Shown: one piece after another, positions 12,300 to 23,050 of the stretch
How the letters are laid out: each line of letters starts with the position of its first letter
Position numbering within the stretch: position 1 is the stretch's first letter
From: Diphasiastrum complanatum
Lineage: Eukaryota > Streptophyta > Lycopodiopsida > Lycopodiales > Lycopodiaceae
Assembly (NCBI GenBank): GCA_029204225.1
Contig: CM055107.1
Coordinates: 48,910,546 to 48,972,545, forward strand
Direction: 5' to 3'
DNA: 62,000 bases
Made by a program: the position numbers and the translations under genes
The notes under the pieces: generated by a model
Databases searched by the model: none
What the model was told of the DNA's origin: nothing
The model's input: the letters and a program-made list of their open reading frames with translations, nothing else

Positions 12300-13510
12300 A
12301 AACGTCGGTTCTTGAACAAGGTAGGCTATAGACTCGTTAATATACCGTTTAGGTGGTTTGCTTGCTCTTGAAGATCTTATGGGTAATAGAGGAAGTTGAT
12401 CATTTACATCATACTGTAGTTGCTAAATTGCAACATCATCATGTTCTGATTCGACGTTGATTTATTGTTCATCAAAAGTAGAAGAGCTTGGAACTTCAAT
12501 GGGAATAGTCGACTGAAGAACTAGAAAGTTCAATGTGTCAGATAAAATTGAAGAGTCACTTATGTGGGCTTTGCCTTTCCCTTTCAAGGTCTTGAAACTG
12601 ATCTTCGATGAAGTTGACATCCCGGCTAGTGAATATCTTCAACTTGATGGGATCGAACAACTTGTGGGCTTGATCTGAAGTAGTGTAGCTGATGAAAAGA
12701 CATTTGATACTCTGGAAGTTGAGCTTCATATTGAGATCAAAAGGTAACTACGCAAAAGCAGTAGATCGAAAAGCTCATAGGTTTGATAAAGAATATTTGG
12801 TACCCGTCCAAACTTCGAATGGTGTTTTGTTTGAGAGACCTTTAGTAGGACATATGTTCTGAATATAAGTTGTTGTTGAAATAGCTTTAGCCTAGAAGGA
12901 CTTTGGAAGTGTCGCATGTGATAACATGCACTTTGCCGATTCAACTAAAGGTTCTATTCTTTCTCTCAGCAAGACCATTTGACTAAGGCGAATAGGAGGT
13001 AATGTATTGTTGCTCAATGTCGTTGTTAAGGCAATACTCTTGAATTCGGTGGAGATGTATTCTCCCTCGTTATCTGACCTCCGTGTTTTGATTTGTTTTC
13101 CAGTTTGATTCTCAGCATGCTTTTTTGAATTGTCTGAATTTGATGAAAGCCTCTGATTTTCGTTTAATGAAATAAACAGCTGTTCTTTTGGAGAATTCGT
13201 CAATAAAAGTAATGAAATATTTTGCATCTAGCAATGAAGGAGTTTGCATAGGTCCACACATATCTATATGAACAACATCTAGCAGACCTTTTGCTGCATG
13301 CCTATGGTTTGATCTAAACTTAATCCTAGCCTGCTTTCCAAAGATGCATCTATGACAGACATGGAGATCGACCTTACCAGAAGGATAGTCAAGATCAATA
13401 ACCATGGATTGTCTGGACATGTTCAAAACAGATGCATAATTCAATTGTCCTAAGCGATGATGCCATAGTAATGCTTTATTGACTATAACAGAGGTTTTCA
13501 AGCTTAACTA
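12300..13510 (-). pseudogene. copia unit B integrase remnant
   Basis: The frame 13,501-13,112 has the HHCC-like region (LLWHHRLGQLNYASVLNM), then CHRCIFGKQ and the core strings DVVHIDMCGPM and YFITFIDEFSKRTAVYF. A frameshift leads to RSDNEGEYISTEFKS near 13,080-13,040. The integrase C-terminal piece with SRDVNFIED-like sequence lies around 12,630. Unit B keeps the second catalytic Asp that unit A lost. Stops between the frames prevent expression. Confidence 0.85.
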
Positions 13511-13548
13511 CACTCATAATAACAATGTGTCAATCTATATAAGTAACT

Positions 13549-13970
13549 CTACCTCTTGCCGAATGTAAGGATCTTATTACTCCTATACATAATTTTGCAT
13601 TGATCATATTCGAATTCTTCCTTATGACCTAATTTTGTTATTATACTTACTGATAACAGATTTGTAGAGAGTTTAGGAACATATAAGGCCTTTAATAGTA
13701 GTTTGAATTGATTGTGCTGGAATCGCAATCTTATAGTACCTTTACCTTCAATAGTGTGAGTACTATTGTCACCAAGATGGACAGATTTCTTCATGCTGTA
13801 CGACATGTAGGAGTTGAAAATCTCACGTTGATTGGTCATGTGTTGAGTATCATCCAAAAATGCACTTTGGTCTTTGACCATGCATGCACCTTTGTCCACT
13901 TCAACCTGGGGAGATGATGAAACTGTGTTTGCTTGTTGATCAGGTTGCTAGGCTGCATTCTTCTCTTAAA
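13549..13970 (-). pseudogene. copia unit B protease with active site deleted
   Basis: A 116-residue open frame holds KDQSAFLDDTQHMTNQ and continues through HLGDNSTHTIEGKGTIRL and LYVPKLSTNLLSVS, a typical copia protease and spacer. The same in-frame 24-bp deletion as in unit A removes the DSGA active site near 13,848. The rest of the domain is well preserved, so this lesion probably came before the later decay. Confidence 0.85.
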
Positions 13971-14637
13971 GAATTCGGTAATCCTTAATCTCATGGTTAT
14001 TGCGCTTGCAATACCTGTAAAACATCTTCTTCTTCCAATGTGGATTTGATGATTGTACTTGACTTTGAGTCACCTTTTGATTTGTTGCAGCCTTCTTGGA
14101 GCTTTTCTGCTTCTGCGGCTTAGAGCCTTTGTTGACATATAGAGCCTGAGAGGAGGAAGTAGACAAAGTGTCTTAACTTTTCTATTGTCTTCTTGCAGCA
14201 ACATAGTGATAACTTTAGTAAGAGTTAAATCTGAGTGTGTTGATATGATCATCACCTAGTTCTCGTATGTAGAGGACAAGCTTGAAAGCTATGTCATAAT
14301 TGTGTCTTGATCATCTATGACTAATCTGACAACGGCCATCTGATGCAAGAGATTCTTAAACTGGTTAATGTGACTCTGAAGAGAATCACCATCAGACATC
14401 TTGAATGTGAAGAATTTCCTATGTAGATGTTACTTAGTAGTTACGTTCATCACGTCATATAGTGAGTTCGTGATGTCCCAAATGTCTTTTGACGTTTTAA
14501 CTTTAGATATGTGTTCAATCTTTGTATCTGATATATTGAAAATAATAAGTGCAAAAGCTTTACCATCCTTCGATTTCCACTTTGAGTCTTCTGAGTCGTC
14601 TTTGGATTTTACTTTTGTACCTGTAACAACATCTCAT
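13966..14637 (-). pseudogene. copia unit B gag remnant
   Basis: Gag core sequence runs from about 14,600 down to 14,255. Its strings match unit A (SKDDSEDSKWKSKDG, TSKDIWDI-like). A lysine/serine-rich linker follows (14,166-13,966), ending in the zinc knuckle MFYRYCKRNNHEIKDYRIL; two knuckle Cys positions read Tyr here. The gag N-terminus is absent: at 14,637 the frame is fused to LTR sequence. Confidence 0.75.
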
Positions 14638-15085
14638 ATACTAAGTGATTAGGTCGTCAAATGCGATTGCCGTCATCCAGTTCCTTCTCAGAAATTGATT
14701 GCTGATAAGCGGTGAAAATTGGCCGTAAATAGTCTATCTTCATAAATGAACTAAAACTGTCACTTTGCAGAAATGAACTAAAACTGCCACAGACGATAGT
14801 GTCGCAAAAAGATGACAGTGTCAAATTTTTGCAAAAAAACTTGACAACGTCCTTAATTCTCATTTAGGGTAGCCCTACACTTTGCCAGAGTCATTTCCTT
14901 AACATTTGAGGCACTTTGAACAATTTGAAAAATGCGACTCTGCATATTTAACTCGCAATTCCTGACAAGCGAAAAATGCGAAAAAAATGACACTACATTT
15001 TTACACATAATTCCTGACAGGCGAAAAATGCAAAAAAGACAACACTGCATTTTTACACAAGATTCCTGACATGCGACAAATGTCT
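14637..15085 (-). repeat. copia LTR fragment upstream of unit B
   Basis: This is the middle and 3' part of the same LTR, minus strand, beginning after GACAAATGTC and ending at ATACTAAG. The ATACTAAG breakpoint is the same as in the LTR at 5575. It contains three copies of the roughly 54-bp internal repeat (near 14,952, 15,007 and 15,060), one more than the intact LTR. The LTR head is not here: it lies inverted at 15,387-15,570. Confidence 0.8.
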
Positions 15086-15386
15086 TCACGTGTGAAGTCG
15101 TGGATCATGATTTCTTCATTGTTCTTGCTTGGAATCACAATAATTGTCAACTAGAAGCTTGATTTGGAAGCTAGTCTTGATGTAGATCAAGATCCCAAGC
15201 TACCAATCACCCTTTATGATCATTTGTAAATCTGATTCAGTCCTAAAACTCTGAAATTTGACATGGTATCAGAGCCAAGTCAAAGAGCTTAGTTGATGAT
15301 CCAAATATCTTCATTTTGGTGAAAGCATTGGTGTTAGATTAATTTTGAAGGAGGGTGACCTTTACTAATAGTTTGCTTGTGATGTT
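15086..15386 (+). other. foreign segment with LTR end and PBS (TGGTATCAGAGC at 15,264-15,275)
   Basis: This segment separates the two oppositely oriented LTR pieces. On the plus strand it reads a possible LTR end TTTGACA followed directly by TGGTATCAGAGC, the copia PBS, and then AGTCAAAGAGC. No gag can be read after it. It is probably the 5' LTR end and leader of another copia element, caught at an inversion or insertion junction. Confidence 0.5.
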
Positions 15387-15570
15387 TGTTGGATTATTCT
15401 CCTTCTTACTAATCGACTAATCAATTTTAATCCTCATCCATTGTTATCTAGTTCTGTGGATTTTCCCGTGTCTTTACACAGTTTGCAGATTTACAAGTGT
15501 TTTTACACAGTCTGTAGAAATACATGGAGTTTGACAATAGTGTCGCATTTTCTCTCTCTTGATAACAGAA
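15387..15570 (+). repeat. inverted head of the copia LTR
   Basis: The plus strand begins TGTTGGATTATTCTCC and runs through GACAATAGTGTCGCATTTTC, ending in a CTCTCTCT run. This corresponds to about the first 185 bp of the 10,328-11,121 LTR. It complements the minus-strand piece 14,637-15,085: together they make one LTR whose head was inverted. Confidence 0.8.
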
Positions 15571-16002
15571 AATTAGTTTACTTATAAATTAAAAAGCATT
15601 CATCCACAAATAAAGTTCTATAGAGAGTGAAAACACCAAGATTGCTTCACAAACCAATGTTTATCAACATTAGGTTCACAATGGATCCATCATGGATTAA
15701 GTACATAATCACCATAATATCTCTCTAAGATGCATCCAGCACGTGTGGGACAGCTCATTGTACTCATCCATATCCATTTTGGATAAGATCTACCAAGTTT
15801 GCCACATCATCCATTGGTGGTTTGTGTTGACCTTCTAGATTTCTACAATCTAGGACCTAACTCCTATAATTTGGGAGATGTCATATTTGACATCAAATGA
15901 AAGCTAGGAAAAATGGATTTGAATAATACAAGTGTCATTTCACATGTGTGGACAGGTCCTCGCACGTGTGGATACATGTAGATGTCAAATACATCAAAAA
16001 AA
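15571..16002. other. unassigned spacer
   Basis: No reading frame, repeat or promoter is recognised in these roughly 430 bp. Confidence 0.4.
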
Positions 16003-17056
16003 CTATGTGAAAATTGCTAAATTCAAACAGATTAGTGGTGAGAATGGTGCAACGGACCTTGGTACGATCTCCACCTCCTCATCTACAAGATTGCCTTCAT
16101 CGAAGTATTCAAGTACGTGTGCATCAATGAAACTGTCTTGCTTCAAAACAGAGGGGTCTTCAGCCTTCTCTTCAGCCCTCAGGCTTTCCTGGACTTCGAT
16201 TGTTGCTTGATCTTCTGCTGTTTCTTGATTAGGTTCAGCTGCATCTATCTTTTCTGCTCTGTTGTCTTGAGTGGAATCAGCTGCAATTGTCTGTTCTGCT
16301 TGTGTGGTTGTAGGCAACTCCCTTTCTCCCTCACCTCAAATTGTTGCATTTCTCTATTGGGCATGAGGGGGTGAGTTAATAGCATGAAAGGATTTTGATG
16401 GTGATTAGGATTGGGTGCTTCTAGCTAGTGATTGCATCGGTGTCTGCTAGGTGATGTGCATCTGGTGCTGAGGTGAGGAGGCAACAGGTGAGGGTCTTCG
16501 TTGTTGGGTACATCTTGTTTGGGGGCTGCCTTCCTCTTCATCCTCATTGTCTTCATTACTAGATGAGACATCTTCATAGCCTGCCATCTCCTTTTTATGC
16601 TTCCTGGGAATCAGCTTGGTGGTCTTCGCCTGTGGGGTATCTGACTCCGTCTCGAACTTTGGAGGTGGTCTGCAGGTGGTCATCTTGTTTCTTGACTTCT
16701 TTGCTGGTGTTGTGGTATCAACAAGTTGTGATGGCCTATCATGTTTTCTCTTGACTCAACGTTCATGAAACATATAGCCTTGGCTAGCAGCAACATCCCT
16801 TGGAACGAAGGCTAGCTTCAAGTCAATGGAGGATTGACTTTGAGCCACATCAAAAAAGATATATCCCAAGGAGGTAATTGGGGCTCTCTTCTAGAGGGCA
16901 ATAATAAGTTGTCGGGAGATGAATCTGGCCCAATTGTACATATTTGGGCGGCCTTCCAAGGATTCTCCCAACATGGCAAAAATCTAGAGGGAGATCCTCA
17001 GTAGATCTGTCGTTGTGAGATGTAAAATGGAATGGAGATGGCGGATGAAAACTCAA
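16003..17056 (-). pseudogene. decayed unidentified reading frame, probably transposon-derived
   Basis: Minus-strand frames follow each other with few stops. 17,056-16,850 is followed by a stretch reading SIDLKLAFVPRDVAASQGYM near 16,830-16,770. A basic, Ser/Pro-rich segment comes next (16,683-16,447), with a clear acidic run (NEDNEDEEEGSP). A Glu/Ala/Gln-rich segment (16,317-16,003) follows. One or two stops interrupt an otherwise continuous frame. The composition, a structured N-part with a low-complexity charged tail, is common in plant transposon proteins and gag-like proteins. I do not recognise the family. Confidence 0.4.
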
Positions 17057-17484
17057 AAGTGAAATAGAACAACTGGCGGATGCAAAAGAATGAAGTCATC
17101 AGATGGAAAAACAAAAAACGTAAATGTAGATGACAAATTTCTCATATTAATTTGGATCTATACAAATATTAGTTTCTTGTAGTTATTAATTAGATTAAAA
17201 CATAGATCTATAATTAGAATAGCATTCCGGGATCTAGAGAAAGGTTTTATGGTTTAGGGATAGGGGTTTAATGTTTAGAGTGTATGGTTTATGTGAATGC
17301 TATGTACAATATGCCTAATATACACCTATCATTCATGACATTAAGCTATTTTAGAGTTTGGACATTCACAAGTCCATTTCATAAGAGAGCCAATCTGCTT
17401 ATATTGAAATGAAGATTTGAACATGAGGAGCAACTCGAGTTTGCCCCTATTTATAGTGGAGAAGAGGGCCTTGGCCTCAAAATC
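17057..17484. other. unassigned spacer
   Basis: AT-rich sequence without a recognisable frame. GGTTTAGGGATAGGGGTTTA near 17,250 looks faintly telomere-like but does not repeat as TTTAGGG. Confidence 0.4.
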
Positions 17485-18490
17485 CTATTTATAGGACTTT
17501 GATTTTGGAATAATCCGTAGCGATGCCATGTCTTGATATTACATGTTCAAGGACAACCCCATGAGTGACCCAAATTTGACGCTTTTCTGGATTTAAGGAG
17601 ATTTGGTATTTGCAACAACGTTCAAATACTTTTTCCAAACGATCCAAGTGGTATGTATCTACACTATGGACTCCAAGATCATCCAAGTAGATTTCAAGGA
17701 ATTTATGCAAGTAGTCCTTAAACGCAAACTGCATCACTTGTTGAAATGAGCTAGGTGCATTACAAGGTCCAAATAGCTTAACATTATAGGCATAAGTTTC
17801 TCATTATGTTGCAAAAGCTGTTTTGCGGCATAGGTGCTATCTTAACTTAGTTGTAACCACTATATCTATCCAGAAAACTGTATGCGTATGCTCCAGCAAG
17901 ACGGTCCAATATGCTTTCAGTAAAGGGTAATGGAAAGTGATCCTTTCGTGTCACTTTGTTCAACACTGAGATTCACACAAATTTTCATCTTCCCATTCTT
18001 CTTAGGAATGATAACAATTGGAGAAACCCATTCAGTATGTTCAATTTCATGAATGAAGTTAGCTTCAAGTAGTCTTTAAGCTCTTTCTTTATCAGATCCG
18101 TAACGTTTGGATTACAACGATAAAATCTTGTGACCTTTGGAACTGCATCAGGCATTAAGGGTATCGTATGATCAATAACCATGGTAGGAATCCCTTTGAG
18201 ATCCTTGTATGTCCAAGCAAAACAATCTTGATATTTAATCAATAACTTCCTTAATGTATGAAATTGTTTGGGAGTAAGTTGCGATCCAACTTGAATAATC
18301 TTCTCTGACACTTTTGGTTCAGCAAGATTCATTGGCTGAGTCCTAGCTGGTCCATCATAAACCTCCTTTGTTTCTGGTTCTTTTTCTTTAGGTTCACAAT
18401 GAGCTTTGGGTAACATAATGACGACATCATCCAAAGAATAAATGATTATCGTTCCCATGAGGATCATCATAAAGAGATATTCTATCATTA
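17485..18490 (-). pseudogene. Ty3/gypsy reverse transcriptase remnant
   Basis: The frame 18,488-17,985 carries the region before and at the start of gypsy RT: QDCFAWTYKDLKGIP, VIDHTIPLMPDA and YRCNPNVTDLIKKEL. The frame 17,737-17,489 gives the palm after the catalytic motif: LHKFLEIYLDDLGVHS (YLDD in the usual Y/F-x-DD place), then VFERCCKYQISLNPEK. The part between them (18,000-17,740) is frameshifted. RNase H and integrase are absent downstream. It may be the continuation of the protease remnant at 23.8-24.25 kb, split by the copia element between them. Confidence 0.85.
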
Positions 18491-18799
18491 TTGGTGAGAT
18501 ATAAAGATTTATCTTTGAAGTCTAGCGAAATGGAAGTGTAAAGCTGGTAGTTTGATGACATTTATAGGTAGGCGGCCAGTACCGCCATTGACAATGGTAC
18601 AAACAAACACCAAGAAAGTTATTCAGACAGTTCAACCAAGAAATCCAGATTCTAGAGAAGAGTAAGAACTCAAAATGATTAGACATATTAAGATCACATG
18701 CTTCACCATTTAGATCTGAACTTAGCCAAAACAAGAATGCCACAAGGCCAAACGATTGCTGCAGACAATGCTTACAATGGACTATGTCGACCCTCAACA
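18491..18799. other. unassigned flank of gypsy remnant
   Basis: No convincing domain is read here. It may be the decayed region between gypsy protease and RT. Confidence 0.3.
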
Positions 18800-19440
18800 G
18801 TCTTCATATACTTGCTACTAAGTTATTCTGATAAAGCAGTTCCAAACACAACATAGTTCGATGGATTACTGGGTTCAGTTCTAATTATAAATCCATGCAT
18901 AGCAAAAAATCCTTTATTCTACAGAATCACCATGAACTAGGATCAGTCATAATGGACAATAACAACAGGGGTGTGATTCATTCCACAAGAATTAGAAAAC
19001 TCAGCGTAACGTTCTTGAGAGACCAAAAGTGTCTTTCAGTCACTCCTTCAGATTCCAGTGAAAATACAGTCTACATATACATTGTTGGTGAATCATTGCA
19101 TTGACTCAAGCTGAATTAAGACAGTAGACAATATTTTATTCTGCCATGATAGCTGAGACAAAGAGAAAACAACAAGTGCTCTACTCTTGCTTTCTACCAT
19201 GCAGAACAATGAATGAATGAATAAAAAATGAGTGTGAGCTCTGCTTATATATGTGTTTGAGAAAGCAGGCACAATGTCCATAAGATCTGAAATGTCATAT
19301 TTGGTGAGGTACCCAATGGTTTATTGCTAGGTAGGGAGAGTTTTGTGTGAAACGCTGCCTCTGCCACCTGGAAATAAGCATGATGTTCTGGAGACTAATG
19401 GTGGGAACTTCACGTCACCAGTTCTTAGAAAAGTTATCCT
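18800..19440 (-). repeat. probable 3' LTR region of copia element D
   Basis: This lies directly after the RNase H end of element D on the minus strand. It contains a good TATA motif on that strand (CATATATAAGC, 19,243-19,253) in a setting typical of an LTR promoter. I could not fix either end, because no matching 5' LTR remains upstream of gag. Confidence 0.4.
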
Positions 19441-19461
19441 TCAATAGCTTAAAGACAAGAT

Positions 19462-20340
19462 TCAAACTTCATTAGGAGGATGATGTACGTTCTGGATTGT
19501 GTCCAGCCTTATGCAAAACATGAAAAAGCTACACAATTCTTTTCCCAATGCTTTGGTGAAGATATCAGCTACACATTCCCTTGAAGACACATGTTGAAGC
19601 TCCACCTCCTTTGCAATGACTTGCTCCCTCACAAAATGATATTGTATCTCAATATGCTTGCTCCTAGCATGAAAGATAGGATTGGATGCCATTCTTTGGG
19701 CTGATTGATTGTCACAAAAGATGATTGGGCTCTCTGAAAAATCCAGCAAGTGAAAATCCTTGATCATCCTCTTGATCCATACCATCTCCTTTGTGCAATG
19801 TGTAAGAGCCTTGTACTCGGCCTCACTAGATGACAATGAGATAGTGGCTTGTTTCTTTGACATCCATGATATAGCTCCATCACCTATGAGAACACAATAA
19901 GCACTAATGGATTTCCTATCCATTACATCTCCAGCATAGTCCAAATCTGAAAGTCCAAAAAAATTAGGTGATGTTCCCTCATACAATATGCCAAAATCTC
20001 GAGTTCCAATGATGTACCTCAACACTCGCTTTCCTAGCTTCCAATGCTCCTCACTAGGATCTTGCATGAATTGACTCAATCTTCCAACACAATAGCTTAG
20101 ATCAGGTCTAGTAATGGTTAGATAGATGAGTGAACCAACTAGCTTCCTAAAGAGAGTAATGTCCTCGAAGGATCTTTCATTACCTCTTATAGTTAGTTTT
20201 ACATTAGACTCCATAGGTGTATCAATAGCATCTACCATATGAAATCTTTCTAGAATAGAATTAGCATACTTCTCTTGACAAATAAAATTAGATTGAGAAG
20301 ATCTAATGATTCTATTCCTAAAATGTAATGCAAATTACCA
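19462..20340 (-). pseudogene. copia D RT C-terminus and RNase H
   Basis: The frame 20,238-19,462 carries RT connection sequence (FRKLVGSLIYLTITRPDLSY, HWKLGKRVLRYIIGT) and RNase H. RNase H motifs are KKQATISLSSSEAEYKAL, IFCDNQSAQRMASNPIFHAR and KHIEIQYHFVREQV, then VADIFTKALGKEL at the C-terminus. Catalytic Asp and Glu positions are present. The frame is separated from upstream RT by a disrupted stretch at 20,239-20,386. Confidence 0.9.
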
Positions 20341-20386
20341 AGATCATGCACCTCAAACTCCTTCTTAAGAGCATTCTTGATATCCT

Positions 20387-21300
20387 TCACATCTGATTGC
20401 CTCCACCACTCCAGATGATATCATCCACGTAGATTAGCAAGATGGTAACTTCATTTCCAGAAAATCTATAATAAATTGAATGATCATACTCACTCATAAC
20501 AAAGCCTTGAGAGAGTAAAAAAGTGTTAAGCTTGGCATACCAACTCGTTGGTGCTTGCTTAAGGCCATACAAACCCTTTTGTAGAAGACACACATGATTT
20601 GGCTTTGTTGATAAAATGTAGCTCTTGGGTTGCTCCATGTACACTTCCTCCTCAAGATCACCATTCAAGAATGCATTTGAAATGTCCATTTGCCATAGAT
20701 CCCACCCATAAAGTGTAGCAAGTGAAATGATGACTCGAATGCTTACCATTTTTGCCACGGGTGCAAAGGTCTCATCATAGTCAATCCCTTGTTGTTGAGC
20801 ATATCCTTTTGCCACTAACTTTGCCTTGTACTTGCTGATAGATCCATCTTGGTTTGTCTTCACCTTGAAGATCCATTTGCATCCAATAGCTTTCTTGTCC
20901 TTAGGCAGCTCCACCAATCTCCATGTTCCATTCTTCATAAGAGCTCGATACTCAAGATCCATTGCTTGGATCCACTCCTCCTCTTTCCTTGCTTGATCTA
21001 CACTTGTAGGCTCATCCAAAGAGGTTAGGAAAGCAACATAGTTTCTAAAAACTACTTGCTTACCCTTTTGATCATATGTGAGCCTTGAAGGTACTTGTCT
21101 TTCTCTTGATGTTCTCCTTGGCTTTTGACTTGATGAAGGTCCATCATCACCACCATCCAAAGTAGGATCCTTCTTATCAACATCAAGAATGTTAGATCCA
21201 TCCACTCTACCATCAATCATGCTTGAAGACACCTTTAGAATGTTCCCCACATCAAAAATGACATCTCTACCAACAATCACTTTCTTAGTAGAAGTAATCT
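20387..21300 (-). pseudogene. copia D reverse transcriptase (open frame, part of broken pol)
   Basis: A 297-residue frame starts in the integrase C-terminal linker (VGRDVIFDVGN). It passes through DLEYRALMKNGTWRLVELP, IGCKWIFKVK, AKGYAQQQGIDYDETFAPVA, QMDISNAFLNGDLEEEVYM and GLYGLKQAPTSWYAKL, then reaches the catalytic YVDDI. It stops soon after, at the GGGNQM terminus. All RT motifs up to the active site are intact, but the stop and frame change at 20,386 separate it from RNase H. Confidence 0.9.
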
Positions 21301-22310
21301 AAACCTTATAGGCTTTACTCACCTCACTATATCCAACAAAAATACCTCTTCTTCAAGATGGATCCTCCTTGGTTCTATCATCAAGAGTAATGTTGAAATA
21401 GCATGTGCATCCAAAGGTTCTTAGAAAGTGACACTTGGCCTCCTCTTGAATAGCATCTCAAAAGGTGTCCTTCCATCCAAAATAGCACTCGGCCACCTAT
21501 TGCACAAGAAATTGGCACACAACAAAGCTTGATCCCAAAATGGTTTGTCAAGATTAGCACTTTCACATAAAGTCCCATTCTTCGTTTTAGCCACTCAATT
21601 TTGTTGTGGGGTCCTTCATGTTGTAAACTCCCTCTTGATCCGATGCTCATCACAAAAGGCCTTGAACTTGTTAGATATGTACTCACCACCATTGTCACCT
21701 CTCAAGCACTTGATCTTTGTGGAAAATTGGTCCTCCCTTGCATTCTTGAAATTGACAAAGACATCATACACTTCATCCTTGCTCTTTAGTAGATAGATTC
21801 AGCAAAATCTACTAAAATCATCAATGAATGTTACATACATTTTAGCTCCACTATTGCTAATTGTAGTAAATCCATGAATATCCGAATGTGCAAGTTTAAA
21901 AGGCTCTGTAGATTTAGAATTAGATCTAGTATAAGGTAGTCTATGTGACTTAGACAAAGCACAAGACTCTCAAACATGCTTGACATTACTTAAGGAACTT
22001 GGAAGATCAATCACAACCTTCTTCCTTGCCATTACCTCCAATGACTTGAAGTTGAGGTGTCCCATCCTTTTGTGCCAAACCTCTTGAATAGAAAATTTGC
22101 TCCCTTGCAACACATCCAACTTGGTTAGCAATAACACAAGCATCAAGTTTGAACAGCTTCCCTTGTCTTGTACCTTTTCCAATCAAGACATCCTTCATTT
22201 TGATCAAACAAGCATCGCCATCAAACTCCACCTTGAGGCCCTTACTTAGCATTTGACTCACACTAAGCAATTTCTTGGTAATAGATGGAATATACAAGAC
22301 ATTCTCCAAA
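21300..22310 (-). pseudogene. copia D GAG-pre-integrase and integrase remnant
   Basis: The frames 22,309-22,007 (LYIPSITKKLLSVSQML) and 22,182-21,970 (EVWHKRMGHLNFKSLEVM) overlap in different frames, showing a frameshift. The integrase core follows with CLRGDNGGEYISNKF near 21,740-21,700 and FITFIDDFSR-like residues near 21,850. A mutated NGVAERKN-like segment lies near 21,600, followed by FLCNRWPSAILDGRTPFEML near 21,500. In-frame stops at several places make it non-functional. Confidence 0.8.
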
Positions 22311-22376
22311 TGAACATTCCTATTTGTAGAGAGAGAGAAATATGAATTGTGCCAATCCCTTTGATTGCACTCACCA

Positions 22377-23050
22377 TCATTGGCCGTGTAGCAACAAAGA
22401 AGTGAAGTACTCTTTGTGAAAGGTCATGTGTGAACTTGCTCCACTATCAATCCACCAATGATCTAGATCTCCATCATTAGCAAACATACATGAAGACATC
22501 ACAAAAGCATCATCATTTGCACCTTGAACATCCAAACCATCCTCATCAAGAGTAAGATACCTTGCTTGTCTCCTTGATCTCTCTTCTTCTTGTAGCACTC
22601 ACTTGCAAAGTGTCCTTTGATGCCACAATAGAAGCACTTGAGCTTTGATCTATCCTTCTTTTTGCCACTTGAAGAAGCATCCATTTGATCTTGCCCTTTA
22701 GACCACTTACTTTTGGTTTTGCCCTTTGTGAACATAGCATCCTCTTGAAGTGTCGACGTAGATCCACCTCTTGCTTGAAGCCTATATTCCTCATTGATCA
22801 AGATCTTTTGAAGATCCATCAAACTTGGCAAAGTCTTTTGAATAGCAATACTTTGAACAATGTTAGCATGAGCATCCAACAAGCCATTAAAAATCACTTG
22901 AATAAGCTCTCATTGCTTAATGCTTTCATCTATGCAAGCTAACTCATCATTCAATGCTTTCATTCTCAAAACAAAAGTATTTGGACTTTCTTCATTCTTT
23001 TGCAAACAAGAAAACATTTGCCTTCTTAGAGTCAACACTCTAAGTTTAGG
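22377..23050 (-). pseudogene. copia D gag and protease remnant
   Basis: UBN2-type gag starts near 23,035 (LRRQMFSCLQKNEESPNTF), interrupted by a stop near 22,920. It continues in frame 22,897-22,499 with a basic linker and the zinc knuckle CFYCGIKGHFASEC (C-x2-C-x4-H-x4-C, complete). The frame 22,598-22,377 then gives the protease active site HWWIDSGASSHMTF. The knuckle frame and the protease frame differ, so a frameshift lies near 22,550. Confidence 0.85.

Larger units (their letters stand above)
11122..14637 (-). mobile_element. Ty1/copia unit B (internal region)
   Basis: The order is the same as in unit A (gag, protease, integrase, RT, RNase H) on the minus strand. It ends in the polypurine tract AAGGGGGTT at 11,122-11,131. 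Relative to A it lacks about 220 bp of RT near 12,168 and a piece of the RT/RNase H junction near 11,500. It also lacks the gag N-terminus, PBS and LTR end at 14,637, where gag sequence joins the middle of an LTR. It is inactive. Confidence 0.9.
19441..23050 (-). mobile_element. Ty1/copia element D, 5'-truncated
   Basis: The minus strand reads gag (partial), zinc knuckle, protease, integrase, RT and RNase H in copia order. It is distinct in sequence from units A-C. The 5' LTR, PBS and gag N-terminus are missing beyond about 23,050. Frames are long compared with the other elements (297 and 258 residues), so this copy is relatively young, though frameshifts and stops in integrase and near the RT end inactivate it. 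Gypsy remnants on both sides suggest nesting. Confidence 0.9.

Noticed and set aside
5160-15085. an active, autonomous copia element
   Set aside because: Every unit has stops or frameshifts; A and B lack the protease active site and C lacks most of pol.
17240-17290. telomere-like GGGTTTA runs
   Set aside because: Only a few irregular TTTAGGG-like steps, not a repeat.
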